The notes: generated by a model not told the origin, from the sequence alone. A DNA stretch of 63,037 nt from Actinomycetes bacterium (GCA_021798275.1 JAJZMK010000006.1:1-63037); one strand, 5' to 3'. Shown: positions 52,974-62,358, numbered from the stretch's first letter. Numbers and translations: made by a program.

Positions 52974-53251
52974 CTAGATGGCTGTGTTTACCCGTGGTTT
53001 GCTATAGAGATTACTTGGGGCAATGAGAGGAATCACGAGGAGTCTGACACCGAGTAAATTGCCATAGCGAGCGGAAGTCCTCCACCGGTAACACATGTGA
53101 GGTGACAGCGCTTCGTGCCTTTTCGATACCTAACATATGGTCGATGAAGATCTACCGAACATGATAAATCCACCAAGTCCTCCCGGGAGTGACAGCAGTG
53201 CCTGCTAGTTTTGTCTCCGTGTCCATATCGGCGGCGACCATAGGAGTACAA
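52974..53251 (-). pseudogene. Decayed DDE transposase fragment (IS4/IS5-like)
   Basis: A minus-strand frame contains RYRKGTKRCHLTCVTGGGLP followed by LAMAIYSVSDSS. This resembles the GxKGTKxHLLTDxxGLPLAVxxSxANxHDS block around the second catalytic Asp of IS4/IS5-type transposases. The Asp itself appears replaced (T). The frame stops at SDSS, and the expected continuation (RLLVIPLIAPSN) is found in another frame, so a frameshift is likely. N-terminal parts and inverted ends were not found. The resemblance is by eye only. Confidence 0.4.
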
Positions 53252-53763
53252 CTCAATAAGTCAACCCACAAAGACAATGAAGACTCTTGCACGTAGGAGT
53301 GCAATTATCAGGGATACAGGCTATAGCATCGCCGGTAAATCACGGGTAACTCTCCTATGGTGTGTGTACGATGGCAGATGGGGCGGTGATTTAGATACTG
53401 CGAAGCCGGCTAGTGCAAACGAGGTCTTGGCGGATTTACTGAGTCTTACGGTATCTCGATCTAAAACCGTCTGCATCTGATTTAGAGCACGATTCATACC
53501 CATTAATGGCATCAAACATATAGTCGGTATCTATGAAAGTCGATGTTCTGTAAGCATTTCTATCAGAAGTGACTATCGAAAGGTCCTATCTATCAGGATC
53601 GACTAATTGGTTTTGCAAAACTAGCTATCAAAAGTCGGCATATATGGGGCCCATCGCGACGTTTTGAGTGTGTCAAAGCGTCAAGATAAGTTGCTTTTCT
53701 CTCGATTATCGCGATTGAGAGACGTCTTTACTTCCTATTCCTTTTGTGGCGGGGTAAGCTTTA

Positions 53764-53997
53764 GTGATTATGGAAGAAACATCTTTTGATCCAAAAGATA
53801 TGATCGATAGGTTTGCCAGGAGAGCCAGGGCGGTCAAAGAACGCACTATGCCGCCGGTAGAGGGAATCGAGAGGCAGCAGATCAGAAAGCAAATGCAACT
53901 TGACTACCAGGACTTTGCCATGTTGGCAGACGCCGAGGCGAAATTGGAAGACGGAATTTTGACGATTACGATAGATTTAAGGCCACAGCCGGAGTAA
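53764..53997 (+). CDS. Small conserved protein upstream of smc
   Basis: This 77-residue protein starts at GTG 53764 (GGGG 9 nt upstream) or ATG 53770. It is helical and charged in the first half (DMIDRFARRARAVKERTMPPVEG). It ends in two strands (DAEAKLEDGILTITIDLRP). I believe similar small proteins exist in other Acidimicrobiia, but I cannot name a family or function. It reads in the same direction as smc, 287 bp upstream. Confidence 0.7.
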   Translation: MIMEETSFDPKDMIDRFARRARAVKERTMPPVEGIERQQIRKQMQLDYQDFAMLADAEAKLEDGILTITIDLRPQPE

Positions 53998-54087
53998 TCA
54001 AAGCCTGTCACTATTTTTGCTCTATCTCAGATATTTCACTTGGTAAAAAGTTTAGGGCAAGCCATGCTAGCTGTTGGAACGGTTTTC

Positions 54088-54128
54088 TTGCAGCTTAGAG
54101 AATGTGCAGGGTGTACTCTAAGCTGCAA
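54088..54128. repeat. 13-bp perfect inverted repeat upstream of smc
   Basis: TTGCAGCTTAGAG and its exact complement are separated by 15 bp. No U-tract follows on either strand. It could end the transcript of the small upstream gene or regulate smc. Confidence 0.6.
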
Positions 54129-54284
54129 AAATCTGCACTAGAAGTGATGGCAGTGCTATTTACAACATCTCTAACTGACTCTTAGAATTGCATTTAGAGC
54201 ATCACTAGACTGATAAAGTAAACATAGAATTCAGCCCAGACTTTATAGGTAAAGCGGCATATACAATACAATTGAGGCGGATGA

Positions 54285-57200
54285 GTGTATCTTAAATCAT
54301 TAACTCTAAAAGGGTTTAAATCTTTTGCTGATTCGACAACGTTGGAGTTGGAGCCTGGCATCACGGTTGTCGTAGGTCCGAACGGATCGGGAAAGTCCAA
54401 TGTTGTAGATGCCGTTGCCTGGGTTTTGGGTGCTCAGGGACCTAAAGTCGTGCGCTCCGGGAAAATGGACGATGTTATTTTTGCCGGTACGGCTAAGAGA
54501 CCTGCTCTAGGTAGAGCAGAAGTAACCCTTGTCATTGACAACAGTTCCGGCCGGCTGCCTGTAGATCTAAGCGAAATCAATATTACGCGTACGCTGTTTC
54601 GAAGCGGTGACAGCGAATATCAAATTAACGGAGCGGCCTGCCGTTTGCTCGATGTTCAGGAACTTCTTTCTGATGCCGGGGTGGGTAGAACACAGCATGT
54701 CATTATCTCGCAGGGGCAGCTAGATGCCATTTTGCAAGCCAGACAAGAAGATAGGCGTGCTGTCATCGAAGAAGCGGCTGGAATCTTAAAGTATAGGAGG
54801 AGAAAAGAAAGAGCGGAGCGCCGTCTTGATGCCAGCGAATCTTCGCTTGCCAGGTTGGAAGATCTTTGGCGGGAAGTAAAGAGGCAGATAAAGCCTTTGG
54901 AACGACAGGCCAAAGCAGCCAAGGACTATAACGAAATTACTACCGGCTTGAGATCATTGGGAATTTACTTGGCCGGACGAGAATTGGCGGCACTCGATTC
55001 TAAACGCTCAACCTCCGGATTAGAGCTGGAGAAATTGTCTACATCCAGGGATGAATTGCTGCAAATTCTGGAGGAAACAGACAAAGCGCTGTCTTTTAAA
55101 CAAGAAGTACTGGACAAAAGCAGCTATAACGACAACGCTGTTTACATAGGGCGGGTCGGTCAGCTGTTTGAATTTGGGCGAGGTCTGAATACGCGCTTTG
55201 GGGAACGTTTACGCTTCGTGGAAGCTTCACTGAATTCCGTACGCGCCTTGCCGGATTTGGATCAGACAAAAGCCATGTTGACAGATACCGTAGATTTACA
55301 ATCTGGCCTGGAATCAGAAATAAGATCTCTGTCAGAAAAGATTGAAGAGGTCCTGGCAGCTGAACAATTGCTCGCCGGAGAACGTCAGGCATACCTTGAT
55401 CAGGAAGCTGCTAAAAAACTTGACCGCAATCAATCTTTACTGGCCGGATATCCCATTATCTTACCGGACTCTGATTCGACGATAAATCGAAAATCAGAAA
55501 ACGGCGACTATGTGACGAGTATTCACAATGGCTCGCAGGTGCGGGACGGATCATCACCAAAAGAGCCATCCGCTGTTTCTTTGTCCAAAGAGTTAAATAA
55601 GGAAGTACTTCAAGTAAGAGATAACGTGGCAGCCAAGAGAAAAGCCTGGGCAAGCGTAAAAGAGTCGGAAACACGGCTACTTGAAAGACTAAAAGGCATA
55701 AGCCAGCGCATAACAGAGACGCAAGCAAGTTTCAGTGAAACCGATACTCAATTGGCAGAAACAGAGAATTCTTTAACAGCTACTCAAGTGGAGTATGACT
55801 CAGCTGTCGAAGTTTTGAAAACTGCCGAGATCGAATTTGCGAAAGCAAATGAAGCCAAAGCAGCCGTTACAGCTGACCTGCACGGAGCACTGGCCAAGGC
55901 AGAGGCCTTGGAATTTGCCCTGAACGAAGCACGTTCACGCGCGGGAATCGAACACTTAGGCGATAATCAGGGTGTACTTGGAACCTTGCTTGACGTGGTT
56001 GACGTATCCGAAGAACTGACCAAAGCTTTCGAAGCAGCGGTGGGGGTCAACGTAGGAAATGCAGTGTTGGTCAAATCCGATTATGTCCAGCAAGCTCTTG
56101 AAACATTGGCAAATAAAAAGCTGAGCGGAACTCTTGTACCTGTGCCGCCTTACGGCAATTCGGTAAAACAAAATGTAAGTGACAGACTACATTTTTCCCA
56201 AAATGTAGTCTTATTGCGGCAATTTATTTTAGCGAAAGACGAACAAGTTTCTCTGCTTTTAGATCTACTACTTGACGATGTTTGGTTGTGTAGGGGCCAG
56301 GTTTCAGATGCAATCGACGCCTATCTGTCACATCCCGATGCCACAATTGTGACTCAGGACGGCAGCTGTTTTGCTCCTAAGAGCTGGCGATTGGTACATG
56401 AGACAGTAGGAGCAACACAGGCGGCTTTTGACAGGGTTTCTCAGTCTATGCACGATTTGAAATCTAAGGTTGCCAAGCAAGAGGATCTCAGACAAGAGGC
56501 AGAAGAGTCTCTACGCTTAGCCAGATCAGCGGCTGAGTCGATCAATAAACTGGTTATAGAACAAACCGCTAAAGTGGAAAGACTGGCCAGGGCTAAGTCC
56601 GATTTAACCTCTACTCTCAGTGACCTGACTTCTCAAGACAAAGAGCTTCAAAATCGCTACGAATCGGTTAGTGAAGAATTAAACGGACTGTCTGTTTCTC
56701 TCTCGGAGCAGGAAGCTCGTTTGGCGGCTTTGGAAGAAAAAGCGGAAGAAATTTCTGCCAGAGCCGCTAAAGAAGCTGAGGAAATCGCGGAGCGCGCTAA
56801 GTACCTGGAAGAGGAACGCAACAGAGAAAGAGCCGTATTGGCTGATTTCGACCAAAAAGCAAAAGCCCATATGGTCTTGCGTCGTGACCTCGAGGTGAGG
56901 GCAGCCTCATTGGAGGAACGCTATAAGAATTTAGAAGAGCGGAAAAAGAATCTGGAAGATACTTTACAGAGGCAAATTGCGGAATTTGAGAACTTACAAA
57001 AAGAAGAACCTATTCTGTTGGCTAAGCACAGCCTAATTGCAAGCTGCCTTCTTGAATTGAAAGATGTCCTGGATTTACTGAGCAATGTAAAAGAGGAATT
57101 GACAGAGGCTGATCAAGCCCAAAATGCCGAACGCGATAGGGTATTGGATGAGCTAAAACGCCTGCGTGCCAACAAGCGCGAGGGTGAAAGTAAGCTCTCT

Positions 57201-58085
57201 CTATTGGCAGAGCAAATTAAAAACACAGAGATAAGCATTGTCGAGACCGATACCAGGATCAAATCACAACAAGAATTACTAATGGCGGAATTTCACGTTT
57301 CCAAAGTTGAAGCTCTCGAGGCACCGAGACCACAGATTCCCCCCGGTATGTCACTTCATGATTATCAAAAGTCACTCCAGCGGGAGTTGCGCCTGATCGG
57401 CCCCGTCAATTCTCTGGCTGAAGACGAACTACGACAACTAAAAGAGAGGGAATCGTTTTTAGAGGCTCAATTGAGTGATATCAGGAGCGCAAGAAGAGAA
57501 CTGAACCAGGTCATCAAAGCTATTGACAAAGAAATTATGGAAGTATTTCTTAAAGCTTATAACGATGTAGCCAATCATTTTGAACAGTTGTTTGCCACTC
57601 TTTTCCCGGGAGGTCATGGGAAGCTGAGTCTTACTTCTCCCGACGATCTCCTAAATACCGGTATTGAGATTGAAGCCAGACCGGTCGGACGTAATGTCAG
57701 AAGGCTGTCTCTGCTGTCTGGAGGGGAAAGGTCTTTGGTGGCCGTAGCGTTTTTGTTTGCCGTATTCAGGAGCAGACCTTCGCCTTTCTATCTGATGGAC
57801 GAGGTCGAGGCCGCCCTGGACGAAGTAAATCTGAGACGCTTTTTAAAGCTTTTGGAAGAGTTTAGACATGAGGCCCAACTTATTATCGTCAGCCACCAGA
57901 AAAAGACTATGGAGGTTGCCGACGCCCTCTACGGCATCAGCATGGCGCCCGGTGCTTCTTCCAAAGCCGTAAGCGAGAAAGTTGTGAAAGCCGGACGAAG
58001 TCAAGACCTGATTGGGCTTAGAGAAGCCGCAAGAGAGCAACAGCCGGCAGATACCCGTTTGGGTGCCGGAAATTTCGAAGAATAG
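54285..58085 (+). CDS. smc: Chromosome segregation ATPase SMC
   Basis: SMC is the core ATPase of bacterial condensin. Walker A is GPNGSGKSNVVDAVAWVLG (about residues 31-49). Two long coiled coils flank a hinge (about residues 505-690, with GVLGTLLDVVDVSEELTKAFEAAVG). The C-terminal head has LLSGGERSLVAVAFLFAVF and Walker B PFYLMDEVEAALDEVNLR. The length of 1266 residues is slightly above the usual 1150-1200. An insertion around residues 390-430 (Asp/Ser-rich, HNGSQVRDGSS) lies in the first coiled coil. It starts at GTG 54285 behind GAGGCGG. It is followed 62 bp later by ftsY. Confidence 0.96.
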   Translation: MYLKSLTLKGFKSFADSTTLELEPGITVVVGPNGSGKSNVVDAVAWVLGAQGPKVVRSGKMDDVIFAGTAKRPALGRAEVTLVIDNSSGRLPVDLSEINITRTLFRSGDSEYQINGAACRLLDVQELLSDAGVGRTQHVIISQGQLDAILQARQEDRRAVIEEAAGILKYRRRKERAERRLDASESSLARLEDLWREVKRQIKPLERQAKAAKDYNEITTGLRSLGIYLAGRELAALDSKRSTSGLELEKLSTSRDELLQILEETDKALSFKQEVLDKSSYNDNAVYIGRVGQLFEFGRGLNTRFGERLRFVEASLNSVRALPDLDQTKAMLTDTVDLQSGLESEIRSLSEKIEEVLAAEQLLAGERQAYLDQEAAKKLDRNQSLLAGYPIILPDSDSTINRKSENGDYVTSIHNGSQVRDGSSPKEPSAVSLSKELNKEVLQVRDNVAAKRKAWASVKESETRLLERLKGISQRITETQASFSETDTQLAETENSLTATQVEYDSAVEVLKTAEIEFAKANEAKAAVTADLHGALAKAEALEFALNEARSRAGIEHLGDNQGVLGTLLDVVDVSEELTKAFEAAVGVNVGNAVLVKSDYVQQALETLANKKLSGTLVPVPPYGNSVKQNVSDRLHFSQNVVLLRQFILAKDEQVSLLLDLLLDDVWLCRGQVSDAIDAYLSHPDATIVTQDGSCFAPKSWRLVHETVGATQAAFDRVSQSMHDLKSKVAKQEDLRQEAEESLRLARSAAESINKLVIEQTAKVERLARAKSDLTSTLSDLTSQDKELQNRYESVSEELNGLSVSLSEQEARLAALEEKAEEISARAAKEAEEIAERAKYLEEERNRERAVLADFDQKAKAHMVLRRDLEVRAASLEERYKNLEERKKNLEDTLQRQIAEFENLQKEEPILLAKHSLIASCLLELKDVLDLLSNVKEELTEADQAQNAERDRVLDELKRLRANKREGESKLSLLAEQIKNTEISIVETDTRIKSQQELLMAEFHVSKVEALEAPRPQIPPGMSLHDYQKSLQRELRLIGPVNSLAEDELRQLKERESFLEAQLSDIRSARRELNQVIKAIDKEIMEVFLKAYNDVANHFEQLFATLFPGGHGKLSLTSPDDLLNTGIEIEARPVGRNVRRLSLLSGGERSLVAVAFLFAVFRSRPSPFYLMDEVEAALDEVNLRRFLKLLEEFRHEAQLIIVSHQKKTMEVADALYGISMAPGASSKAVSEKVVKAGRSQDLIGLREAAREQQPADTRLGAGNFEE

Positions 58086-58147
58086 ACAAATATCAGGTAA
58101 TATCGGATATAGATAAATAGCGGGCGATATCGGATGATTGGAAAATT

Positions 58148-59353
58148 GTGATTTACGTACTCGTGGCTGTCATAGCCGTATTGTTAATTTTAATGGGTGC
58201 CGGTCTCACCGTATATTTAAAGACCGACAAAAGTTCACGACGTCTCGGGAAGAAAGATTTAACCAAAATATCCGATGAGTCGCGGTCTTTTACCGTAGAG
58301 GCGGAAAGCGCTCAAAAGGGTAGACCAAGTGTCGATACCATCTCCTCTGAAGACGGCGGGCAAGATAGAGATGCCGGTTCTAGAGACAAGAAAGAAGAAG
58401 TTGTTTTTGAACCGCAGCAGCAGAACGCGGCAGGTGTAGAATCTGCTACCCGCTTTAGGCTAAAAGACCGTTTGACAAAAACGGGAGGTATTTTATCTTC
58501 TCCCTTTGCTCTGTTGCGCAGCAAAGGTCGCTTTGATCAGCAGGTGTATGACCAATTGGAGGAATCTTTGATTATGGCTGACGTGGGGTTAGCGACCACG
58601 GCAAGGCTTTTGGACTCACTGAAATCTGCTGTGGCAAAAGGACAACTTTCAGCCGGAGAGGATGAATTGGCTGACTACTTGAAAGACGAGATAGTCTCTG
58701 TCTTAGATGTCGGCGACGGAGATTTGGAACTCTCCTCGGGTCCGGGAAACGTCTGGTTGTTGGTGGGTGTCAACGGTGTCGGCAAAACAACCACCATAGG
58801 GAAGTTGGCATACAGGGAAGTATCTGCCGGGAAAAAAGTAATTTTGGCGGCCGGTGATACTTTCCGTGCGGCAGCGGCAGACCAATTGGAGCTTTGGGCC
58901 CAGCGTTCGGGAGCGGGCTTCATACGGGGAGCTTCCGGCGCCGACCCGTCTTCGGTTATCTTCGATGCCGTGCAGCACGGCGTTGCGGTAGAGGCGGACT
59001 TGGTGATAGCCGATTCCGCCGGGCGTTTACACACCAAAACAAATCTGATGGAAGAATTGAAAAAGATCCGCAGAATAGCGGATCGACCTCCCGGTAAGGT
59101 TGCCGAGGTTTTGCTGGTGATAGATGCCACAACCGGTCAGAACGGGCTGATCCAGGCGCGCCAATTTACCGAGGCCGTAGGTGTGACGGGGATAGTCTTG
59201 ACCAAATTGGACGGAACTGCCAAGGGTGGTATAGTCTTGGCCATAGCGGCCGAGCTGAATCTTCCGATTAAACTTGTCGGTGTCGGTGAAGGAATAGAAG
59301 ATTTGATTCCGCTTGACAAGCGGGAATTCGCCGAGACTCTGGTCGGTATCTAG
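58148..59353 (+). CDS. ftsY: Signal recognition particle receptor FtsY
   Basis: FtsY docks SRP-bound ribosomes at the membrane. An N-terminal transmembrane segment (YVLVAVIAVLLILMGAGLTVYL) is followed by an acidic linker and the NG GTPase domain: GVNGVGKTTTIGKLA (G1), DTFRAAAADQLELWAQR, ADSAGRLHT (G3) and TKLDGTAKGG (G4). The true membrane span is typical of actinobacterial FtsY. GTG 58148 is the start. Its order with smc before and ffh after is standard. Confidence 0.96.
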   Translation: MIYVLVAVIAVLLILMGAGLTVYLKTDKSSRRLGKKDLTKISDESRSFTVEAESAQKGRPSVDTISSEDGGQDRDAGSRDKKEEVVFEPQQQNAAGVESATRFRLKDRLTKTGGILSSPFALLRSKGRFDQQVYDQLEESLIMADVGLATTARLLDSLKSAVAKGQLSAGEDELADYLKDEIVSVLDVGDGDLELSSGPGNVWLLVGVNGVGKTTTIGKLAYREVSAGKKVILAAGDTFRAAAADQLELWAQRSGAGFIRGASGADPSSVIFDAVQHGVAVEADLVIADSAGRLHTKTNLMEELKKIRRIADRPPGKVAEVLLVIDATTGQNGLIQARQFTEAVGVTGIVLTKLDGTAKGGIVLAIAAELNLPIKLVGVGEGIEDLIPLDKREFAETLVGI

Positions 59354-59382
59354 GACCGTAATTTTATAACAAAGGTGTATTG

Positions 59383-60735
59383 ATGTTTGAAAACTTAACG
59401 GATCGCTTTGATTCGATTTTAAAAAGGATCAAAAGTCGGGGACGGCTGACTGAAGAAGATATAGACGAGATATCGAGAGATATTCGCGTCGCATTATTGG
59501 AAGCCGACGTTGCCTTACCGGTTGTACAGGACTTTGTCAACAGGGTAAAAGAGCGTTGCCGGGGAGAGGAACTTTCCAAGAGTCTCACGCCAGCTCAGCA
59601 GGTTATCAAATACGTCAACGAAGAGCTGATAAATATTTTGGGCGGTTCCCAGCTCAAAATTACTTATGCACCGAAACCGCCCACGATCATCCTGCTGGCT
59701 GGTTTACAGGGTTCCGGGAAAACAACCACGGTGGCAAAGCTAGGTAGATGGTTCAAGCAGCAAGGTAGGCACCCTCTCTTGGTGGGTGCGGACTTGGCCC
59801 GTCCGGCTGCCGTTGAGCAGCTAAAAGTACTTGGCGCGGAAATAGGTGTGGCTGTATTTTCCGAACCGACAGATCCTGTCAGTGTGGCCAGAAAAGGGGT
59901 TGCCGAGGCGATCAGAGTCGGGCGTGATTTGGTCATTATCGATACAGCAGGGCGACTTAGCATAGACGAAGTGTTGATGGAAGAAGTCCGTCAGGTCTCA
60001 AAAGCCGTCAATCCACACTATACCTTCCTCGTCATCGACGCCATGACCGGTCAGGACGCGGTCAATACAGCAAAAGCTTTCCACGAAACACTGGAGCTGG
60101 ACGGCATTATCCTGACAAAAGTCGACGGTGATGCCAGAGGTGGAGCGGCGCTATCTGTCAAGCAAATTGTCGGTAAGCCGATAGCATTCGTGGCCACAGG
60201 CGAACGTGTAAATGAACTTGAAACTTTTTATCCGGATCGGATGGCGAGCCGTATTCTGGGTATGGGCGATGTACTGAGTCTGATAGAAAAAGCTGAGACA
60301 GAAGTAGATCAAAACGTCAGCGCCAAAGCTTTGGAGAGGATGCGCAGCGGTCATTTCAGTTTGGATGATTTTTATGACCAGCTGCAGCAAATGAAAAAAA
60401 TGGGACCTTTACAAGGTTTGGTTTCCATGCTGCCGGGTATGCCGAAAGAGGTGCGTAACGCCAATATAGACGACGCTGATATAGTCAGAATTGAAGCCAT
60501 CATAACTTCTATGACGGCAGAAGAAAGGGATAACCCCCAGATTTTGAACGGTTCCAGGCGAAGTAGGATAGCAAATGGATCCGGAACTTCCGTTACCGAT
60601 GTGAATAACTTACTCAAGCAATTTAATGAAATGCAAAAATTGTTTAAATCTCCCGGTTTGATGAACCAATTGATGAAATCACCTGCGATGCGTAAAAAAA
60701 AGAATAGCTCAAAAGGCAGACGGACAAAGAGATAG
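59383..60735 (+). CDS. ffh: Signal recognition particle protein Ffh
   Basis: Ffh (SRP54) binds 4.5S RNA and signal sequences. NG-domain motifs are GLQGSGKTTTVAKLGRWF, DLARPAAVEQLKVL, DTAGRLSIDEVLM and TKVDGDARGGAAL. The methionine-rich M domain has QMKKMGPLQGLVSMLPGMP and a basic C-terminal tail (RKKKNSSKGRRTKR). ATG 59383 with AGGTG 6 nt upstream is preferred to TTG 59380. It is 29 bp after ftsY, so the two are probably cotranscribed. Confidence 0.96.
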   Translation: MFENLTDRFDSILKRIKSRGRLTEEDIDEISRDIRVALLEADVALPVVQDFVNRVKERCRGEELSKSLTPAQQVIKYVNEELINILGGSQLKITYAPKPPTIILLAGLQGSGKTTTVAKLGRWFKQQGRHPLLVGADLARPAAVEQLKVLGAEIGVAVFSEPTDPVSVARKGVAEAIRVGRDLVIIDTAGRLSIDEVLMEEVRQVSKAVNPHYTFLVIDAMTGQDAVNTAKAFHETLELDGIILTKVDGDARGGAALSVKQIVGKPIAFVATGERVNELETFYPDRMASRILGMGDVLSLIEKAETEVDQNVSAKALERMRSGHFSLDDFYDQLQQMKKMGPLQGLVSMLPGMPKEVRNANIDDADIVRIEAIITSMTAEERDNPQILNGSRRSRIANGSGTSVTDVNNLLKQFNEMQKLFKSPGLMNQLMKSPAMRKKKNSSKGRRTKR

Positions 60736-60830
60736 AATGGAATTAGGAATTTATTCAAAATTAATCGAAGATGTATAATTCTTTGTTTTAGATTAGGTTC
60801 TGGCAATTATTGAATTTAAATAATGTAGAC

Positions 60831-60859
60831 TTGACGAAAAACAATTGATGATTTTTATT
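60831..60859 (+). promoter_or_regulatory. Probable promoter of the rpsP-khpA-rimM-trmD operon
   Basis: TTGACG, a 17-bp spacer and TTTATT lie in the 189-bp AT-rich gap between ffh and rpsP, about 65 bp before the rpsP GTG. Both hexamers are near consensus (5/6 and 4/6). Confidence 0.5.
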
Positions 60860-60924
60860 TATAAAAGTCAGTTAATTAATAAGATGTAATTATCGGGTTT
60901 ACCCGGGGAAGTGAAGGAATCGAC

Positions 60925-61347
60925 GTGGCAGTAAAACTCCGCCTGATGCGGATGGGGAAAAAGAAACAGCCGACCTATCGTATAGTTGTGGCTGATGCTC
61001 GTTCTCCGCGTGACGGAAAATTCATCGAAGTAATTGGGACGTATGCCCCAAGGAAAGACCCTGCCGAAATAATAGTCAATAACTCACAAGCGAGTGATTG
61101 GCTGTTGAAAGGTGCCCAGCCTACGGAAACGGTTAAAAAATTATTGGAACTGTCTGGAGCCTGGGAAGAATACTCCAAGGCCAGAGGTGTCGAATACAAG
61201 CCTAGCAAGCCTTTATTGGTAGCCACCAAGCCTTCTGCTGTAAAAACTCCTCCCGCTGTAGTTGAGGTTAAAGCGGATAAGGATCAGAATGTAACCGTTG
61301 ATGCGGAAGACGCACCTACTTCTTCAAGTGAGACCGAGGTTGAATAA
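60925..61347 (+). CDS. rpsP: Ribosomal protein bS16
   Basis: The small-subunit protein bS16 starts at GTG 60925 ([35 protein letters not shown]), with a GAAGGA SD. The conserved first 80 residues are followed by a C-terminal extension of about 55 residues, Ala/Lys/Glu-rich ([19 protein letters not shown]...), as is common in actinobacteria. Its stop overlaps the next start (TAATG). Confidence 0.97.
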   Translation: MAVKLRLMRMGKKKQPTYRIVVADARSPRDGKFIEVIGTYAPRKDPAEIIVNNSQASDWLLKGAQPTETVKKLLELSGAWEEYSKARGVEYKPSKPLLVATKPSAVKTPPAVVEVKADKDQNVTVDAEDAPTSSSETEVE

Positions 61348-61838
61348 TGACACAATCAAGCGATCCAAGCGCCCCTTTATTTGCAGAGCCGCAGTTTAAC
61401 GAATCGTCGCTTGCAGATGAGGGTAATGACGATGTGCAGGACCCAGAGATCCCAGATGAGTTGGAAACAGCCGAAAAACTAGGAGATGACCAAATGGTTG
61501 AGGAAGAATTGCCCGAAGAAATCAGCGGATCAGAAGATGAAGTATCTGTTGCCAACCAGGCATCGGACGAAGTCGAGTCGGATGGTAACCTCATTCCCGG
61601 TGGACGCTCCAAAGAAGTGTTGGAATTTTTGGCACGTAAGCTTGTCGAAGATCCCGATGCCGTTGAAGTAGACATCGAGCCTGCTAAATCAGGTGCAAAG
61701 CTGCTACTCAAAGTGGCTCCCGATGACATGGGTCGCATGATAGGCCGTAAAGGACGCGTGATTCAAGCCGTTAGGGTGGTTGTGAGAGCCGCCGCAGCCC
61801 GCGACAAGACAGATGCTACTGTCGAAATCGTAGACTGA
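61347..61838 (+). CDS. khpA: KhpA-type KH-domain RNA-binding protein with long acidic N-terminus
   Basis: The last 78 residues are a KH domain: SKEVLEFLARKLVEDPDAVEV, then the GxxG loop in DMGRMIGRKGRVIQAVRVVVRAAA. KhpA with KhpB binds RNA and affects cell division and translation in other bacteria. Usual length is about 75-80 residues. Here an extra 85-residue, very acidic N-terminus is present (DDVQDPEIPDELE and further Glu/Asp runs). ATG 61347 is coupled to rpsP by overlap. An alternative downstream start near the KH domain has no ATG with good spacing. Confidence 0.93.
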   Translation: MTQSSDPSAPLFAEPQFNESSLADEGNDDVQDPEIPDELETAEKLGDDQMVEEELPEEISGSEDEVSVANQASDEVESDGNLIPGGRSKEVLEFLARKLVEDPDAVEVDIEPAKSGAKLLLKVAPDDMGRMIGRKGRVIQAVRVVVRAAAARDKTDATVEIVD

Positions 61839-61860
61839 TCAACTTCTGACTCCGGTTTCT

Positions 61861-62358
61861 GTGTCTTCGACATTCGATGACGATCTTCTTGAGGTCGGTG
61901 TCATAATAAAGCCACACGGTGTCAAAGGATATGTTGTGGTACTTCCTATTACAAACGTCATGGAGAGGTTTGTAATAGGAAGTACTTTTTTTACCGAGCA
62001 AGGTGAAAAAGAAAGAAGAGAACTGCTGGTAGAGCAGGTGGCCGAATACAAGAACGGTTTCCTGATCAAATTCCAGGGTTACGAAGACATGTCTGCTGCC
62101 GAAACGCTGAGAAATATCAAACTTCTGGCCAAGCCCCTCGATATTGAAGACAGCGAAGCGTTGTTTGTTCACCGTTTGGTCGGCCTAAATGTCGTTGATC
62201 AAGATGGGATACAAAGGGGTACGGTTGAGTACGTGCAAGCTAACCCAGCCAGTGATCTATTGGTTTTGGAAACCGGAGGGATGATACCTCTTGTTTTTGT
62301 TGAGTCGGTAACGGATCAAGATATTTTTGTACGAATTCCCGAAGGGCTTTTAGAGTAG
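61861..62358 (+). CDS. rimM: Ribosome maturation factor RimM
   Basis: RimM binds uS19 during 30S head assembly. The N-terminal beta-barrel has VGVIIKPHGVKGYVVVLPITNVMERF and the PRC-barrel has LVGLNVVDQDG followed by PASDLLVLETGGMIPLVFVESV. It starts at GTG 61861 and has 165 residues, typical. The reading frame is intact, yet codons 27-44 contain a perfect 17-bp inverted repeat followed by seven T (see 61939-61992). It is 22 bp after khpA. Confidence 0.95.
   Translation: MSSTFDDDLLEVGVIIKPHGVKGYVVVLPITNVMERFVIGSTFFTEQGEKERRELLVEQVAEYKNGFLIKFQGYEDMSAAETLRNIKLLAKPLDIEDSEALFVHRLVGLNVVDQDGIQRGTVEYVQANPASDLLVLETGGMIPLVFVESVTDQDIFVRIPEGLLE
61939..61992 (+). terminator. Terminator-shaped hairpin inside rimM
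   Basis: GTACTTCCTATTACAAA and its perfect complement (61969-61985) enclose a 13-nt loop and are followed at once by TTTTTTT. The shape is that of an intrinsic terminator acting on the plus strand only, although the stem is AT-rich. It lies in the coding sequence of rimM. Confidence 0.75.

Larger units (their letters stand above)
52535..53763. other. Gene-poor 1.2-kb region with transposase remnant
   Basis: No intact gene could be supported. It contains an 11-bp inverted repeat (52923-52951), a minus-strand transposase-like fragment (52974-53251), and an AT-rich end with variants of a short word (ctatcaga/ctatcga/ctatcagg at 53560-53640). I looked for tmRNA, RNase P RNA, SRP RNA and tRNA signatures and found none. 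The frames 52544-52777, 53277-53480 and 53321-53515 look non-coding. Confidence 0.55.

Noticed and set aside
52860-53760. Possible tmRNA, RNase P RNA or tRNA
   Set aside because: The conserved ends of tmRNA, the GAGGAAAGTCC core of RNase P RNA, and T-loop/CCA patterns of tRNA were not found.
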